DNA of 64,000 nt from Natronocella acetinitrilica (GCF_024170285.1 NZ_JALJXV010000002.1:186001-250000); one strand, 5' to 3'. Positions 9,220 through 18,851 are shown, counted from the stretch's first letter. Numbers and translations are program-made. The notes: generated by a model not told the origin, from the sequence alone.

Positions 9220-10608
9220 TCAGGGAAAAGCTGCCAACGGCGGCAGGCCGAGGCGGTCAACGCCGCGCCCCAGGGCCTGCTCGACAGCAAGGCCAGCGGC
9301 GATGAGGGCGGGGTCGGCACCAGTGCCGGCCATCAAGGACATACCAACCGGCATGCGTGCTGCATCCAGCCCCACGGGCAGGGTGATGGCGCACAGCCCC
9401 AGAACGTTGGCGATACAGGTATTGCGCAAGGCCTTGAGGTTCTGTTGCGGATAGGCGCCTTCCGGCTCGAGCATCGCCAGGGTCGGAGGTGTCGAGGGCA
9501 CCGTGGGGAACGCCATCACATCCACCTTGGCGAGCTGGGTGATTGCCGCCTTGCCGATGGCCGCAAACCGGTCGCGGCGCTGAATGTATTCCCAGGCAGG
9601 GAATGCCTTGCCCGCTTCCAGTCGTTGCCTGACGTTGGCATCCAGCGTGTCCAGCCACTCCGGAAGATCCCGTGTGAGAAACGCGTAGAGCTCGGGTGGA
9701 GTCAGCCCTCCCTGCCGGAAATAGCCATACGCTTCATCCAGGTCCGCCAGGTCCAGGGGCACCAGACGGGCACCAGCTGCCTCCAGCTCGGCAAGCGCCT
9801 GGCGCACGGTCTCGGCGACACCCGGATCCGTCTCCTCCCAGAAGAACGCTTCGGGGACACCGATGCGCAGACCAGCGACCTGGTCGCGGCGGGGCATGGC
9901 GCATTCCTCGATGGCCTCCATGGCCCAGACCGCATCCTCCACGCTTCTTGCCAGCAGGCCCGGCGTATCGAAGGACGCGCACAAGGGCACGATGCCCTCC
10001 AGCGACCAGCGCCCATGACTCAGCTTGATGCCAACGGTACCGGTCATGCTTGCCGGGATACGCACAGAGCCCGCGGTATCCGTGCCCAGGGCCAGCAGCG
10101 CCGAGCCCTCCATGAGGCTGACACCGGCGCCGGCGCTGGATCCACCCGGCACCCGGTGGACATCGGGAGACCAGGGGTTGCGCGGCGCACCCCAGTGGGG
10201 GTTGGTACCCAGCCCGCCGTAGGCAAACTCGACGGTGTGGGTCTTGCCGGATACCGGAGCAAGCTGGCGCAGCAGGCGATTCACCACCGGCCCCGCCTGC
10301 TCCCATTGGTCCGGTAACGGCATCGGCGAACCGGCATAGGTGGGCAGGCCGGGAACACCGTAGAGATCCTTCGCTGAGAAAGGGATGCCCTGCATGGGAC
10401 CGAGGTCGCGCCCGGCCTCGAAAGCAGCCGCCGCGAGCCCGGCCTGCCTGCGCAGGCCGTCACCATCCCAGGTCTTGTAGGCGTTCAGCGACGATCCGAA
10501 CCGGCCATGCCGCTCAGCACACCATTCCGCAACCGTCACCGGGTTGAGCCGTCCATCCCGATACCGTTGAGCCAGCGCTTCCAGACCCAGCCGTTCCAAG
10601 GGTTCCAT
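9220..10608 (-). CDS. Amidase (amidase signature family)
   Basis: The 462-residue enzyme shows the amidase-signature triad: Lys80 in FSAKD, the cis-Ser in GGSSAG (about Ser157) and the nucleophile in TAGSVRIPA (about Ser181). The family hydrolyses amides, ureas or carbamates. It is the last gene of the nine-gene leftward operon, so it may perform a late amide hydrolysis of the imported compound. ATG 10608 has AAGGAGG eight bases upstream; the in-frame GTG at 10614 is too close to that site. The enzyme resembles neither the GatA tRNA amidotransferase context (no gatBC) nor a signal-bearing exported amidase. It is distinct from the second amidase at 26764-28212. Confidence 0.88.
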   Translation of the reverse strand: MEPLERLGLEALAQRYRDGRLNPVTVAEWCAERHGRFGSSLNAYKTWDGDGLRRQAGLAAAAFEAGRDLGPMQGIPFSAKDLYGVPGLPTYAGSPMPLPDQWEQAGPVVNRLLRQLAPVSGKTHTVEFAYGGLGTNPHWGAPRNPWSPDVHRVPGGSSAGAGVSLMEGSALLALGTDTAGSVRIPASMTGTVGIKLSHGRWSLEGIVPLCASFDTPGLLARSVEDAVWAMEAIEECAMPRRDQVAGLRIGVPEAFFWEETDPGVAETVRQALAELEAAGARLVPLDLADLDEAYGYFRQGGLTPPELYAFLTRDLPEWLDTLDANVRQRLEAGKAFPAWEYIQRRDRFAAIGKAAITQLAKVDVMAFPTVPSTPPTLAMLEPEGAYPQQNLKALRNTCIANVLGLCAITLPVGLDAARMPVGMSLMAGTGADPALIAAGLAVEQALGRGVDRLGLPPLAAFP

Positions 10609-10622
10609 GACCACGCCCTCCT

Positions 10623-11624
10623 TCAGGCGAACTTCTCGTCCATCAGCACCGAGGCCGCACCAGCACCCAGTACCTGTGCGAGATGATCCTGACTGATACC
10701 CGCGATGCGTTCCACCGTGCCGCGGGGGTCAGGATCGCCCATATCGAACGGCGCATCCGACCCCAGCACCACACGATCGGCCCCGGCGACATCCACCAGG
10801 TAACGCAACGGATCGGGATCGAACAGAATGCTGTCGAAGTAGAGTCGACGCAGCAGGTCTTTCGGCGGCGTCGTAGTGTTGACCCTGGCCTCTTCACGCA
10901 CCCCATGACCGTGGGTCAGGCGTCCGATCAGGTAAGGCAGCAGCCCACCACCGTGGGCAAGAACCACCCGCAGATCGGGTAGTTCTTCCAGTACGCCGCC
11001 GAATATCAGGTGCGTACCACACATCAGCGTATCCACGGGATTGCCCACAAGATTGGTCAGGTAATACTGCTGCAGGCCATCCTTGTTACCGACATAGTAC
11101 GGGTGAGCCAGAATCCACACGCCCAGTTCGGCGCAGCGCTTCAGCACCGGACGGAACCTCGGGTCAGCCAGGTTGACGCCTTCCACACTGGTGCCGAGGA
11201 TCACCCCCTTCACCCCGTGTTCACGGACCACACGCTCGAGTTCGGCGACGGCGTCCTCGGGATAAGGCATGGGCAGGCTCGCCATGGGCCGGTAGCGGGC
11301 TGGATTGCTGGCGGCGTATTCGGCCACCGCATCATTGACCATGCGTGCCACGCGGACCGCGAGATCCCGTTCCGCCCAGTAGTAGAACAAGGGCGGTGCC
11401 GGAGAGAGCACGGCCACGTCGACGCGGTAGCCATCAAGCACGGCGGCCTTGGCCACCGGATCGTGGAACTCCTGCTCCAGGGGATAGACGTAGCCCTGGT
11501 CATGCTGGATCCAGGGGCGACCGTTCTTGTCCACCACTTTCGCCATCATGCCACGCCCATCCCGGTTAATGGCATCCACCGCCGCCTGCGGGAAAACATG
11601 GTTGTGCAGATCAACTGCCTTCAT
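10623..11624 (-). CDS. Amidohydrolase family 2 protein (ACMSD-like TIM barrel)
   Basis: The 333-residue product has the metal ligands of the ACMSD/amidohydrolase-2 family: His7-x-His9 at the N terminus (DLHNHV), His174 in ILAHPYYVG, His224 in VVLAHGGG, and Asp290 in LGSDAPFD. Members are zinc decarboxylases or hydrolases of carboxylated aromatic or ring-cleaved compounds, such as aminocarboxymuconate semialdehyde decarboxylase. Its start codon overlaps the aldehyde dehydrogenase stop codon (TGATG), so the two are co-translated. A decarboxylase followed by an aldehyde dehydrogenase is the order used in aromatic ring-cleavage routes, but the substrate here is unknown. Confidence 0.87.
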   Translation of the reverse strand: MKAVDLHNHVFPQAAVDAINRDGRGMMAKVVDKNGRPWIQHDQGYVYPLEQEFHDPVAKAAVLDGYRVDVAVLSPAPPLFYYWAERDLAVRVARMVNDAVAEYAASNPARYRPMASLPMPYPEDAVAELERVVREHGVKGVILGTSVEGVNLADPRFRPVLKRCAELGVWILAHPYYVGNKDGLQQYYLTNLVGNPVDTLMCGTHLIFGGVLEELPDLRVVLAHGGGLLPYLIGRLTHGHGVREEARVNTTTPPKDLLRRLYFDSILFDPDPLRYLVDVAGADRVVLGSDAPFDMGDPDPRGTVERIAGISQDHLAQVLGAGAASVLMDEKFA

Positions 11625-13120
11625 CAGCTGTACCTCTTGTCTGTGGCGTCATCGACAAACCAATCGAAGGGTTCATCGGAGGTATTGACGATGACACTCT
11701 GTGTCTTGGTGTAGGCCTCGTAGGTCACGATGCCGTTTTCCTTGCCCACACCGCTGTCCTTGAACCCGCCCCAGGGCGAGCTGGGATCAATGCGATGGTG
11801 GTCGTTGATCCAGACGATGCCCATGTCCAGCCGCCGCGCCACGCGGTGTGCGCGCGCCACGTCCCGGGTCCAGACACTGCCAGCCAGGCCGAAATCGGTG
11901 GCATTGGCCAGCTCCACGGCATGGGCCTCATCACGGAACGGCATCACGCAAACCACCGGGCCGAAGATTTCCTCCTGCTCGATGCGCATGCCCGGGCGAA
12001 TGTCGGTGAACACCGTGGGCTGATGGTAATAGCCGCGATCCCAGTCGCCGCCGGTGAGCTGCTCGCCGCCGGCGGCAACGGTTGCGCCCTCCTCGCGACC
12101 AATGGCGACGTAGCGCTTGACGGTATCGAGCTGCCGGTTGGAGACCATGGGCCCCATTTGCGTGGCGGGATCCATGGGGTCGCCGATCACGATGGCATTG
12201 ACCCGCTTGACCAGCTCGTCCACCACCTGGTCATGGATGGTGTCCTGCACCAGCAGGCGGGCGCCCTGTACACAGGTTTGTCCGCTGGCGATGAACGAGG
12301 CGAACAATGACCCGCTGACTGCGCGTCCGGCCCCCACGTCGTCGAATACCAGTACCGACGCCTTGCCGCCCAGCTCCGCCGCGAAGTTCACAAGGTTACG
12401 GCCCGCCGCCGCACCGATATGGCGGCCGGTTTCCGTACCCCCGGTGACATCGATCTTGGCGATGCCCCGATGCTCGGTGAGCGCCTTGCCTGCCGTCGGC
12501 CCGTAGCCCGTGACCACGTTGTAGACACCGGCGGGCAGGCCTGCCTCCTCCAGCAGATCACCCATCATCAGCGGCGTGATGGGCGCAACCTCGCTGGGCT
12601 TCACCACCACGCAATTGCCAGCGGCCAGCGCCGGAGCCAGCTTCTTGGTCAGAATGAGCATGGGGTGATTCCATGGCGTCACCAGTCCGACGACACCCAG
12701 CGGCCGACGCTGCGTGTAGTTGATGTACGGGCCACCGAAGGGGTGCAGCGCTCCCTCGTGGGTGCGGGCCACTGCCGCGTAGTACTCGTACCACTCGGGG
12801 AGCCGGGCAAGCTGTGCACGCATCTCACGGATGGCGCGACCGATCTGCTCCACCTCGCGGACGACGAAGTCATCCAGACGCTCCCGCATCAGCGCGGCAA
12901 AACGCTCAAGCACCACCGCCCGCTGCTGGGGCGGCGTGTTGCCCCAGATCGCCTGGGCCTCATGGGCCGCCGCAATGGCCGCGTCGATATCAGCGCTGTC
13001 ACCCTCCGGCACCCGGGCAATGATCTCGCGGGTTGCCGGATTCTCCACGTCCAGCCACTGGCCGGAGTCCGCGGTAACCCGTTCACCGCCGACCAGCATC
13101 TTGAATTCCGGCACAGCCAT
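11624..13120 (-). CDS. NAD(P)-dependent aldehyde dehydrogenase
   Basis: The 498-residue protein is a full-length ALDH. It has the NAD-binding segment TPWNHPML, the catalytic Glu249 in AELGGK and the nucleophile Cys283 in GQTCVQG, and the closing ETFGP-type segment is EIFGPVVCV. It oxidises an aldehyde to an acid; class-level similarity to betaine-aldehyde or hydroxymuconic-semialdehyde dehydrogenases does not fix the substrate. The start codon overlaps the cysteine hydrolase stop and its own stop overlaps the amidohydrolase start, which indicates a tightly coupled set of enzymes working at similar levels. Confidence 0.92.
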   Translation of the reverse strand: MAVPEFKMLVGGERVTADSGQWLDVENPATREIIARVPEGDSADIDAAIAAAHEAQAIWGNTPPQQRAVVLERFAALMRERLDDFVVREVEQIGRAIREMRAQLARLPEWYEYYAAVARTHEGALHPFGGPYINYTQRRPLGVVGLVTPWNHPMLILTKKLAPALAAGNCVVVKPSEVAPITPLMMGDLLEEAGLPAGVYNVVTGYGPTAGKALTEHRGIAKIDVTGGTETGRHIGAAAGRNLVNFAAELGGKASVLVFDDVGAGRAVSGSLFASFIASGQTCVQGARLLVQDTIHDQVVDELVKRVNAIVIGDPMDPATQMGPMVSNRQLDTVKRYVAIGREEGATVAAGGEQLTGGDWDRGYYHQPTVFTDIRPGMRIEQEEIFGPVVCVMPFRDEAHAVELANATDFGLAGSVWTRDVARAHRVARRLDMGIVWINDHHRIDPSSPWGGFKDSGVGKENGIVTYEAYTKTQSVIVNTSDEPFDWFVDDATDKRYS

Positions 13121-13761
13121 CAGCGCATGCCCCCCCGGCCCGTGACGGCCGCGATCGCCTCATCACCGGACATGACCCAGCCAAAGGCGGCGCGCACGCA
13201 GGTCAGCGCCGCGGCGTGGGCCTCGGGCCCGTCCATGGTGTCGACGCACTCCTCCACGACAACGGCAGCGAAGTCGCGACAGCACGCCGCCGTGGTGGTG
13301 GCCAGCACACAGGAATTGGTATTCACGCCGGTAATCAGCAGGGTGTTGATTCCGTTGTTCTTCAGGGTGAACTCCAGGTCACTGCCGATGAAGCAATCGT
13401 AGCGACGCTTGGTGTTGACCACCCAGTCCCGCTCATCCAGCAGTTCGGGAATCACCTGGGTGCCCGGCAGCCCCCAGAGGTTGTGCTTGAGCACGTTCTT
13501 GCGGGTGGCGGATGGGTCCTCCGCCCGGGTGCGCCAGAACGGATTGGTACGGATTTCCTCCACCGAGCGATACAGCGTGAGCAGGTGCACCACGGGAATA
13601 TCCGCCGCACGGCAATTGTCGAGAAAGCGCCGATTGGCGGCAATCACCGCCTCGGACTGCTCGGCGGGCAAGGGCATGGTGGCCACAGTCGGATCGAGGT
13701 GACCCCGATGCAGGTCGATTGCCACCACAGCGGGGCGTACTTCATCCACTCCGAAGTTCAT
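13120..13761 (-). CDS. Cysteine hydrolase (isochorismatase-like)
   Basis: The 213-residue enzyme has the catalytic triad of the isochorismatase-like superfamily: Asp16 in AIDLHRG, Lys118 in NTKRRYD and Cys151 in GVNTNSCVLAT. Members with Cys hydrolyse amide or carbamoyl bonds (nicotinamidase, N-carbamoylsarcosine amidase, ureidoacrylate amidohydrolase, biuret hydrolase), whereas true isochorismatases lack the Cys. A GAGGAGAG ribosome site precedes ATG 13761. Together with the two further hydrolases and the amidase in the same operon it argues for a nitrogen-containing substrate. The exact reaction cannot be named. Confidence 0.88.
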   Translation of the reverse strand: MNFGVDEVRPAVVAIDLHRGHLDPTVATMPLPAEQSEAVIAANRRFLDNCRAADIPVVHLLTLYRSVEEIRTNPFWRTRAEDPSATRKNVLKHNLWGLPGTQVIPELLDERDWVVNTKRRYDCFIGSDLEFTLKNNGINTLLITGVNTNSCVLATTTAACCRDFAAVVVEECVDTMDGPEAHAAALTCVRAAFGWVMSGDEAIAAVTGRGGMR

Positions 13762-13792
13762 GGACGTCTCTCCTCAGGTCGGATCCGGCGCC

Positions 13793-15070
13793 TCAGCCGT
13801 GAACGGCGCGGGGCAGCCAGGTGGTCAGGATGGGAATGTAGGTAATCAGCAACAGGGCTACGATTCCCAGGCCGATGAACGGCATCACGCTTTTCACCAC
13901 CGTCAGGTAAGGCAGCCGGAAAGTGGTGATGCCGATAAAGATGTTCAGGCCGAAAGGCGGCGTGATCATGCCGATGGCAAGGTTGAATACCAGCACCGCA
14001 CCGAGATGCACGGGATCAAGGCCTACCGCCATCGCCGCCGGCTGAATCAGCGGCGCGAGCACGATGACGGCAGAGTTGGGATCAATGAACATGCCGGCCA
14101 TCAGGAACACCACATTGATCATGGCCAGCACGCCTTCGGTCGGTATCGCGGACATGACGGCGGCGATCTGCGCGGGAACCCGCTCCAGGGTGAGATACCA
14201 GGTCATCAGGCTACCAGCGGCGATGAGTATCAGCAGCGTGGCAATCATGATGGCCGAGGGCTGACTGATCTTGATCAGTTGCCACGGCTTGATCTGGCGA
14301 TAGATCACCGTCTCGACGAAGGCGGCATAGACACAGGCCGCAGCCGCGGCCTCGGTCGGCGTGAATACGCCTCCGTAGATGCCGCCGAAGATGATTACGG
14401 GCAGGCCCAGCGCCCAGACGGAGCCCAGCAGGCGCCGGCCGACTTCCTTCAGCCCGGCACGCTCGCCGGAGCGAATATCGTTGCGCACCGCATAGATGTA
14501 TGCCCAGGCGGAGATCAGAATCACGAACAGCACGCCGGAAGACAGCCCGGCAAGGAAAACCCGGGCCACTGACGTCGACGTCTGCACCGAGTAGAGAATC
14601 ATGGCCACACCTGGCGGAATCATCATCGCCAGGGTCGAGGCGGACAGGATCAGCCCGACGGCAAAACCACGGTCGTAACCCGCCCGCAGCAGGGCGGGAT
14701 AGACGATGGGTCCGATACTGACCACCGCCGCTGCGCCAATGCCGGAAATGGCGCCAAACATGGCGCAGGCCAACACCGTGGCAATGGCCAGCCCACCACG
14801 CAGGTGCCCGACCAGGGCTTCCATCAGCGCGACCAGGCGTCGGCCGATCTGGCCCCGGCCTATGATGTCCGCGGCAAAGATGAACAACGGTACTGCCAGC
14901 AGGGCGAACACGTTGACGCCTTCAACCATGCGCTGCGCCAGCACCCGGCTGGGCATGGGCGGACCGACGGTCTCGAAGGTCATGATGGTGGCGGCAAGCA
15001 GCGCCAGGAATATGGGAAACGAGAGAATGATCAGCGCAATGGCTGCGCTAAGCAGTATGGCGGCCGGCAT
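13793..15070 (-). CDS. dctM: TRAP transporter large permease subunit (DctM)
   Basis: This is a 425-residue integral membrane protein with about twelve hydrophobic helices and DctM-family stretches such as PPGVAMILYSVQT and PPFGLNIFIG. DctM forms the sodium-driven translocation pore of tripartite ATP-independent periplasmic transporters. Its ATG overlaps the small-permease stop codon (TGATG at 15070), as usual for separate Q and M subunits. With the binding protein at 15647 it makes a complete uptake system dedicated to the catabolic operon, so the substrate is likely a small organic anion carrying a carboxylate. Confidence 0.93.
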   Translation of the reverse strand: MPAAILLSAAIALIILSFPIFLALLAATIMTFETVGPPMPSRVLAQRMVEGVNVFALLAVPLFIFAADIIGRGQIGRRLVALMEALVGHLRGGLAIATVLACAMFGAISGIGAAAVVSIGPIVYPALLRAGYDRGFAVGLILSASTLAMMIPPGVAMILYSVQTSTSVARVFLAGLSSGVLFVILISAWAYIYAVRNDIRSGERAGLKEVGRRLLGSVWALGLPVIIFGGIYGGVFTPTEAAAAACVYAAFVETVIYRQIKPWQLIKISQPSAIMIATLLILIAAGSLMTWYLTLERVPAQIAAVMSAIPTEGVLAMINVVFLMAGMFIDPNSAVIVLAPLIQPAAMAVGLDPVHLGAVLVFNLAIGMITPPFGLNIFIGITTFRLPYLTVVKSVMPFIGLGIVALLLITYIPILTTWLPRAVHG

Positions 15071-15639
15071 CAGCGGGACTCCTGCGATTCGGACGCAACA
15101 ACGGCCGCTTGTTCATCGGGACCACCCGCCAGCCCGAAACGCTCTGGCCTTGGTAGTTCGCCACCGGCAAGCCGGATGACAACCTGGATCGTATAGGCGA
15201 AAGCCATCAGCCCACAGCCCACGGGAACGGACATGTAAATCCAGCCCCGGCGGATGGGAAGACTGCTCATCATCTGGCCGGTGTTCATGATGAAACTGGC
15301 CAGATCCCAGCCGATCCATGCCATGAAACCCAGCACGACTGCGCCGACACAGCCAACGATGATGTCCAGCACGCGCACCGCAACACTCGGCAACAGACGG
15401 GCCAGCACATCCACGCTGACGTGGCGCTGCACTCGCACCAGGAGATAGCTGCCGAGGAAGGTCATCCAGACCATCAGGTACCGGGCCAACTCCTCGCCGC
15501 CGATGATGGCGATGCCCGCGAAGTAGCGGGACATGCTGTTGGTGAACAGCACCACCGTGATGATCAGCAGGGCAAGCCCCGCCAGCCAGGCGATGGTGTG
15601 ATCCAGCAGCGTGAGCAGTCGACCCAGTACCCTGGTCAT
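15070..15639 (-). CDS. dctQ: TRAP transporter small permease subunit (DctQ)
   Basis: The 189-residue protein has four hydrophobic helices and the typical family start (LLTLLDHTIAWLAGLALLIITVVLFTN is the first membrane span) plus a WMTFLGSYLL segment. DctQ partners DctM in TRAP systems. A longer in-frame open reading frame extends upstream to 15819, but it lies over the end of the binding-protein gene; ATG 15639 gives a product of normal length and starts seven bases after that gene. The C-terminal 25 residues are hydrophilic and cytoplasmic. Confidence 0.9.
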   Translation of the reverse strand: MTRVLGRLLTLLDHTIAWLAGLALLIITVVLFTNSMSRYFAGIAIIGGEELARYLMVWMTFLGSYLLVRVQRHVSVDVLARLLPSVAVRVLDIIVGCVGAVVLGFMAWIGWDLASFIMNTGQMMSSLPIRRGWIYMSVPVGCGLMAFAYTIQVVIRLAGGELPRPERFGLAGGPDEQAAVVASESQESR

Positions 15640-15646
15640 CACAGCC

Positions 15647-16675
15647 TCAGCGACCGATTTCTGATTCGATGGCCTCAAGGATGGTCTGGCCCTCGTCACC
15701 GGTGCGCTGCAGGAACAGCTCGCGGACCGGCGGCAACGTGGCCTCACGCAGATCGGAGATCTCGCCACTGCTGAGTTCGATGACCTCGATACCCGCCTCG
15801 ACCATGGCCTCCAGGCCACGCTCCTCGAGACTCAGGGTTTCGGTCACCACAAGCTCACGGCCCTCTTCCACCGCAGCCTCGAGTTCCGCCTGACAGTCGG
15901 CACCCAGACCATCAAACCAGGCACGGGACACCATGAAGATCTGATCAAGGTTGCCGTGGTTGGTCATGATCAGATAGTCCTGAACCTCGTGAAAACCCAT
16001 GACATAACTGGTGGTGATGGGGTTTTCCTGGGCAGAGATGGCGCCGGACTGCAGGGCGTTGTAGGTCTCGGGGAACGGCATGTCCACCGGCGTCATGCCC
16101 AGGGATTCCTGCTGTTTCACCAGCACCGCCGAGGGCATCACACGGGCACGCTTGCCCTGATAGTCGGAGGGCGCCCGCAGGGGGTCGTTGGCTGTCCACT
16201 GCTTGTAACCGGTGTGCCAGACAGCCATGGAATAGACACCCTGGCTTTCGGTGGTATCGAGCATCTGACGCATGGCGTCGCTCTGGTGGAGTTCAAGCAG
16301 CGTGTCGAGATCCGTCGGCCAGAAGAAGGGGAAATCCATCAGCCCCATGATGGGCTGGAAGCCCACCAGGAAGGACGCCGGCAACACCACTGCCTCGATG
16401 GATCCGAGCTGCATGCCTTCGATCAGGTCGGTGGTGCCGCCAAGCTGGGCCGAAGGGTAGACATTTGCATCCATCGGGCAGGCGTCGGAGTTGCGCATCA
16501 GGTCCGCCACATGGTTTGCCGCGGTGTCCCGGGGATCCCCCGGTGGCACCACGTGAGCGATCTTCAGCACCGGGGTATTGGCTTGCGCCGTGATCGGCGT
16601 CATGGCAGCACCAAAGGCGCTCAGGGCCAGCCCGGCTATCACGCCGGCTTGTAGCAGTGTGTTGCTCGTCTTCAT
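15647..16675 (-). CDS. dctP: TRAP transporter periplasmic solute-binding protein (DctP family)
   Basis: The 342-residue protein has a signal peptide (LALSAFGAAMTPITAQA) and a DctP-type mature domain opening with LKIAHVVPPGDP. It contains LGSIEAVVLPASFLVGF and the segment NPITTSYVMGFHEVQDYL. DctP proteins capture organic anions in the periplasm; a conserved Arg that pairs with the substrate carboxylate usually sits near the position of RARVMPSAV here. A GGAGG ribosome site lies ten bases before ATG 16675. The position at the head of the transporter genes, behind two hydrolase genes, places uptake and breakdown in one transcript. Confidence 0.92.
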   Translation of the reverse strand: MKTSNTLLQAGVIAGLALSAFGAAMTPITAQANTPVLKIAHVVPPGDPRDTAANHVADLMRNSDACPMDANVYPSAQLGGTTDLIEGMQLGSIEAVVLPASFLVGFQPIMGLMDFPFFWPTDLDTLLELHQSDAMRQMLDTTESQGVYSMAVWHTGYKQWTANDPLRAPSDYQGKRARVMPSAVLVKQQESLGMTPVDMPFPETYNALQSGAISAQENPITTSYVMGFHEVQDYLIMTNHGNLDQIFMVSRAWFDGLGADCQAELEAAVEEGRELVVTETLSLEERGLEAMVEAGIEVIELSSGEISDLREATLPPVRELFLQRTGDEGQTILEAIESEIGR

Positions 16676-16707
16676 CGCGTCGGTCCTCCAGGGTCACAGG
16701 GTGCGGG

Positions 16708-17916
16708 TCAGCCTTTCAGCAAGGCCCGCTGATCAATACCAAACACATCCGCAAGCCAGTCGTTGACCCGCTCCTGTCCCAGGGTCGGGTTGTCATGCTG
16801 GCAATGCTCGGCGCCGGTTTCTTCCTCTCCGATGAGGTCCAGCGTCACGTTGACGCCGTTCGCCTTGGCGTACTCGTAGACCTTGGTGGCCTGATCGACG
16901 CCAAGCACGTCGTAACCACCGTGGACGATCAGGTAGGGGCAACGAATCTTGTCGATCACGCCTTCCAGCTTGAAATCCTTGCCCTTCTCGAAGGCCTCCC
17001 GCATGTTGCTGACGCCGAAGACCCAGCGGATATGGCCAGCAAGGCCATGGCTGTCGTCCGCCTCGCCCCAGAGATCATTCACGCTCCAGATGGCGCCATG
17101 GGAAACAGCCGCTGCAAGGCGATGTTCGAAGGATGCGGCCCGGGCCGCGTAATAGCCGCCGAGGCTGGAGCCGCTCATGGCGATGCGCTTCGGATCGACG
17201 TCATCCCGCGTTTCCAGGTAGTCGATGCACTTACCCACCGGCACTTCGTAGTCGTAGCGATTGACGATGCCGTGCCGGCGAATGGTGCCGCCCTGCCCCG
17301 GTCCATCCACCATCAGCACCGAGATGCCGCGCTGAATGGCACCGTGGGCGACCATGAACCACATTTCATCCTTGAAGGAATCCAGGCCGCCGAAGCACAT
17401 CAGCACCGGCTGCCGCTTTTCGGAGTTGACCGGCGAGCGCAGGAAGTAGGCGTACAGATTCTTGCCGTCCAGATAGGGAATCTCCACCGGCTCCAGGGCC
17501 GGATTGAGGTATTGGCCCCACTTGGCGGTGCACTCCTCCAGCTTGTCGAACACCGCCAGGCGGCGCGGATCATCGCCGGCCAACCAGAATTCCGCCTCGC
17601 GGTAGTAATCCACCGCCCGCAGCCAGGAGTTCTGCGCCGTCACGATATGTCCATTCGCCTCGGCGGCATCGCCGCGCTCGCGATTGCGGTCACCAACCCG
17701 CAGCCACTCGCGATGCCAGGACTCGCTATCGGAGGGGTCGATGCGACTGGCCACCTGAAAACATTCGCTGATGGCGCCACCACCTTCCTGGGTCTCGCCC
17801 AGCGCCCGACGGAACTGGTAGGACATCCAGGGGTAATCAGGCCAGTGGTGCCAGCCATAGGGCTTGTAGTGGGCCTCGCTGCGATCAGCAGCCTGGTTGA
17901 TCAGTTTCTCTTCCAT
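16708..17916 (-). CDS. Alpha/beta hydrolase, FrsA/2,6-dihydroxypseudooxynicotine hydrolase-like
   Basis: The 402-residue protein has an extended N-terminal helical cap (about 1-145) and a C-terminal alpha/beta-hydrolase fold. The nucleophile elbow is GSSLGG (Ser251), with GGYDVLG (acid) and GAEHCQHDN (His) completing a triad. This layout is shared by the C-C bond hydrolase of nicotine degradation (2,6-dihydroxypseudooxynicotine hydrolase) and by DUF1100/FrsA-like esterases. Here it probably splits a C-C, ester or amide bond in the imported compound. It has an AGGAG ribosome site, and lies between the deacetylase-fold gene and the TRAP genes. Confidence 0.82.
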   Translation of the reverse strand: MEEKLINQAADRSEAHYKPYGWHHWPDYPWMSYQFRRALGETQEGGGAISECFQVASRIDPSDSESWHREWLRVGDRNRERGDAAEANGHIVTAQNSWLRAVDYYREAEFWLAGDDPRRLAVFDKLEECTAKWGQYLNPALEPVEIPYLDGKNLYAYFLRSPVNSEKRQPVLMCFGGLDSFKDEMWFMVAHGAIQRGISVLMVDGPGQGGTIRRHGIVNRYDYEVPVGKCIDYLETRDDVDPKRIAMSGSSLGGYYAARAASFEHRLAAAVSHGAIWSVNDLWGEADDSHGLAGHIRWVFGVSNMREAFEKGKDFKLEGVIDKIRCPYLIVHGGYDVLGVDQATKVYEYAKANGVNVTLDLIGEEETGAEHCQHDNPTLGQERVNDWLADVFGIDQRALLKG

Positions 17917-17957
17917 CGTCTTGGCTACTCCTGTTGTGGCAGTGTCTGGCTCGCTGC

Positions 17958-18851
17958 TCAGAATCCCGGCTCCTGCTGGCCGCGGAACCAGTCGGCGATA
18001 CTCTCGCCGGTCATGAAGGCAACATCGTCAAACTGGCGAATGTGCTGATAGAGGCGCTCCATGGCGCCGATACGGTGGGGTACGCCGGTCAGGTACGGGT
18101 GCACACTGATCGCCATGACCCGGGCGGAATCCGCACTCTCCCGATACAACTGCTCGAACTGTGCAACACCTCGGCGGAACAGCTCCTCCGAGTCATGCAG
18201 CTGCACGGCGCTGATGACCACATCGTTGATCTCCACCGTGTAAGGCACGGAAATCATCGGCCCATGAGCGGTGCGCAGGTAGGTGGGCTGATCGTCCAGT
18301 ACCCAGTCGGCAACGTACTCGATGCCCGCAGCCCGCAGGCGATCCAGGGTGGATTCGGTTTCGGTGAGGCCAGGACTTTCCCAACCCCGCGGGGCGCGGC
18401 CCGTCACCGACTTGATCGCGGCGATGGTGTCGGCGATGGCGGCATCCTGATCCTCCACACGGTGCATCGGCCCCTGGATGAAGCCATGGCCCATGAACTC
18501 CCAGTCCCGATCCCGGGCCGCCTCGGCGATGCGCGGATACTCACGACAGACGGAGCCGTTGATGGCGAGGGTGGGTGTGACGCCGTGGCGATCAAGCAGC
18601 TCGACGAAACGCCAGAATCCCACCCGCATTCCGTACTCATGCCAGGACCAGTTGGGGACGTCCGGCAGCAGCGGCTGCCCCATGGGCGGAGGAAGCACGG
18701 CCCTCGGCATGGCCCGGCCGTGGTGCCAGTGCTCGACGTTGACGATGGTCCAGATCGCCATGCGTGCCCCACCAGGCAGTTTCAAAGGCGGTCGGTCAAC
18801 GATGGCGCTGTATGGGGCACGCTGTGGCGATGTCAGTGGCTCTCTCGGCAT
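17958..18851 (-). CDS. Polysaccharide-deacetylase-fold hydrolase (PuuE allantoinase / cyclic imidase-like)
   Basis: The 297-residue product has the NodB/polysaccharide deacetylase barrel. Its features (FVELLDRHGVTPTLAINGS, EFMGHGFIQGPMHR, GWESPGLTETEST, ISVHPYLTGVPHR) match the PuuE-like branch, whose members open cyclic amides such as allantoin or cyclic imides rather than deacetylating sugars. No signal peptide is present, so it is cytoplasmic. It is the first gene of the operon; the promoter and palindrome at 18918-18959 lie just upstream. A ring-opening first step would fit the downstream amide hydrolases, but this is inference. Confidence 0.85.
   Translation of the reverse strand: MPREPLTSPQRAPYSAIVDRPPLKLPGGARMAIWTIVNVEHWHHGRAMPRAVLPPPMGQPLLPDVPNWSWHEYGMRVGFWRFVELLDRHGVTPTLAINGSVCREYPRIAEAARDRDWEFMGHGFIQGPMHRVEDQDAAIADTIAAIKSVTGRAPRGWESPGLTETESTLDRLRAAGIEYVADWVLDDQPTYLRTAHGPMISVPYTVEINDVVISAVQLHDSEELFRRGVAQFEQLYRESADSARVMAISVHPYLTGVPHRIGAMERLYQHIRQFDDVAFMTGESIADWFRGQQEPGF

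Noticed and set aside
7602-9305. Long open frame on the plus strand opposite the chemoreceptor
   Set aside because: It is antisense to a clear chemoreceptor gene, has low-complexity composition rich in His, Gln and Arg and no recognisable domain; typical of GC-rich shadow frames.
16657-18048. 463-codon open frame opposite the alpha/beta hydrolase gene
   Set aside because: Shadow of a coding region with a clear nucleophile elbow; no ribosome site and no domain.
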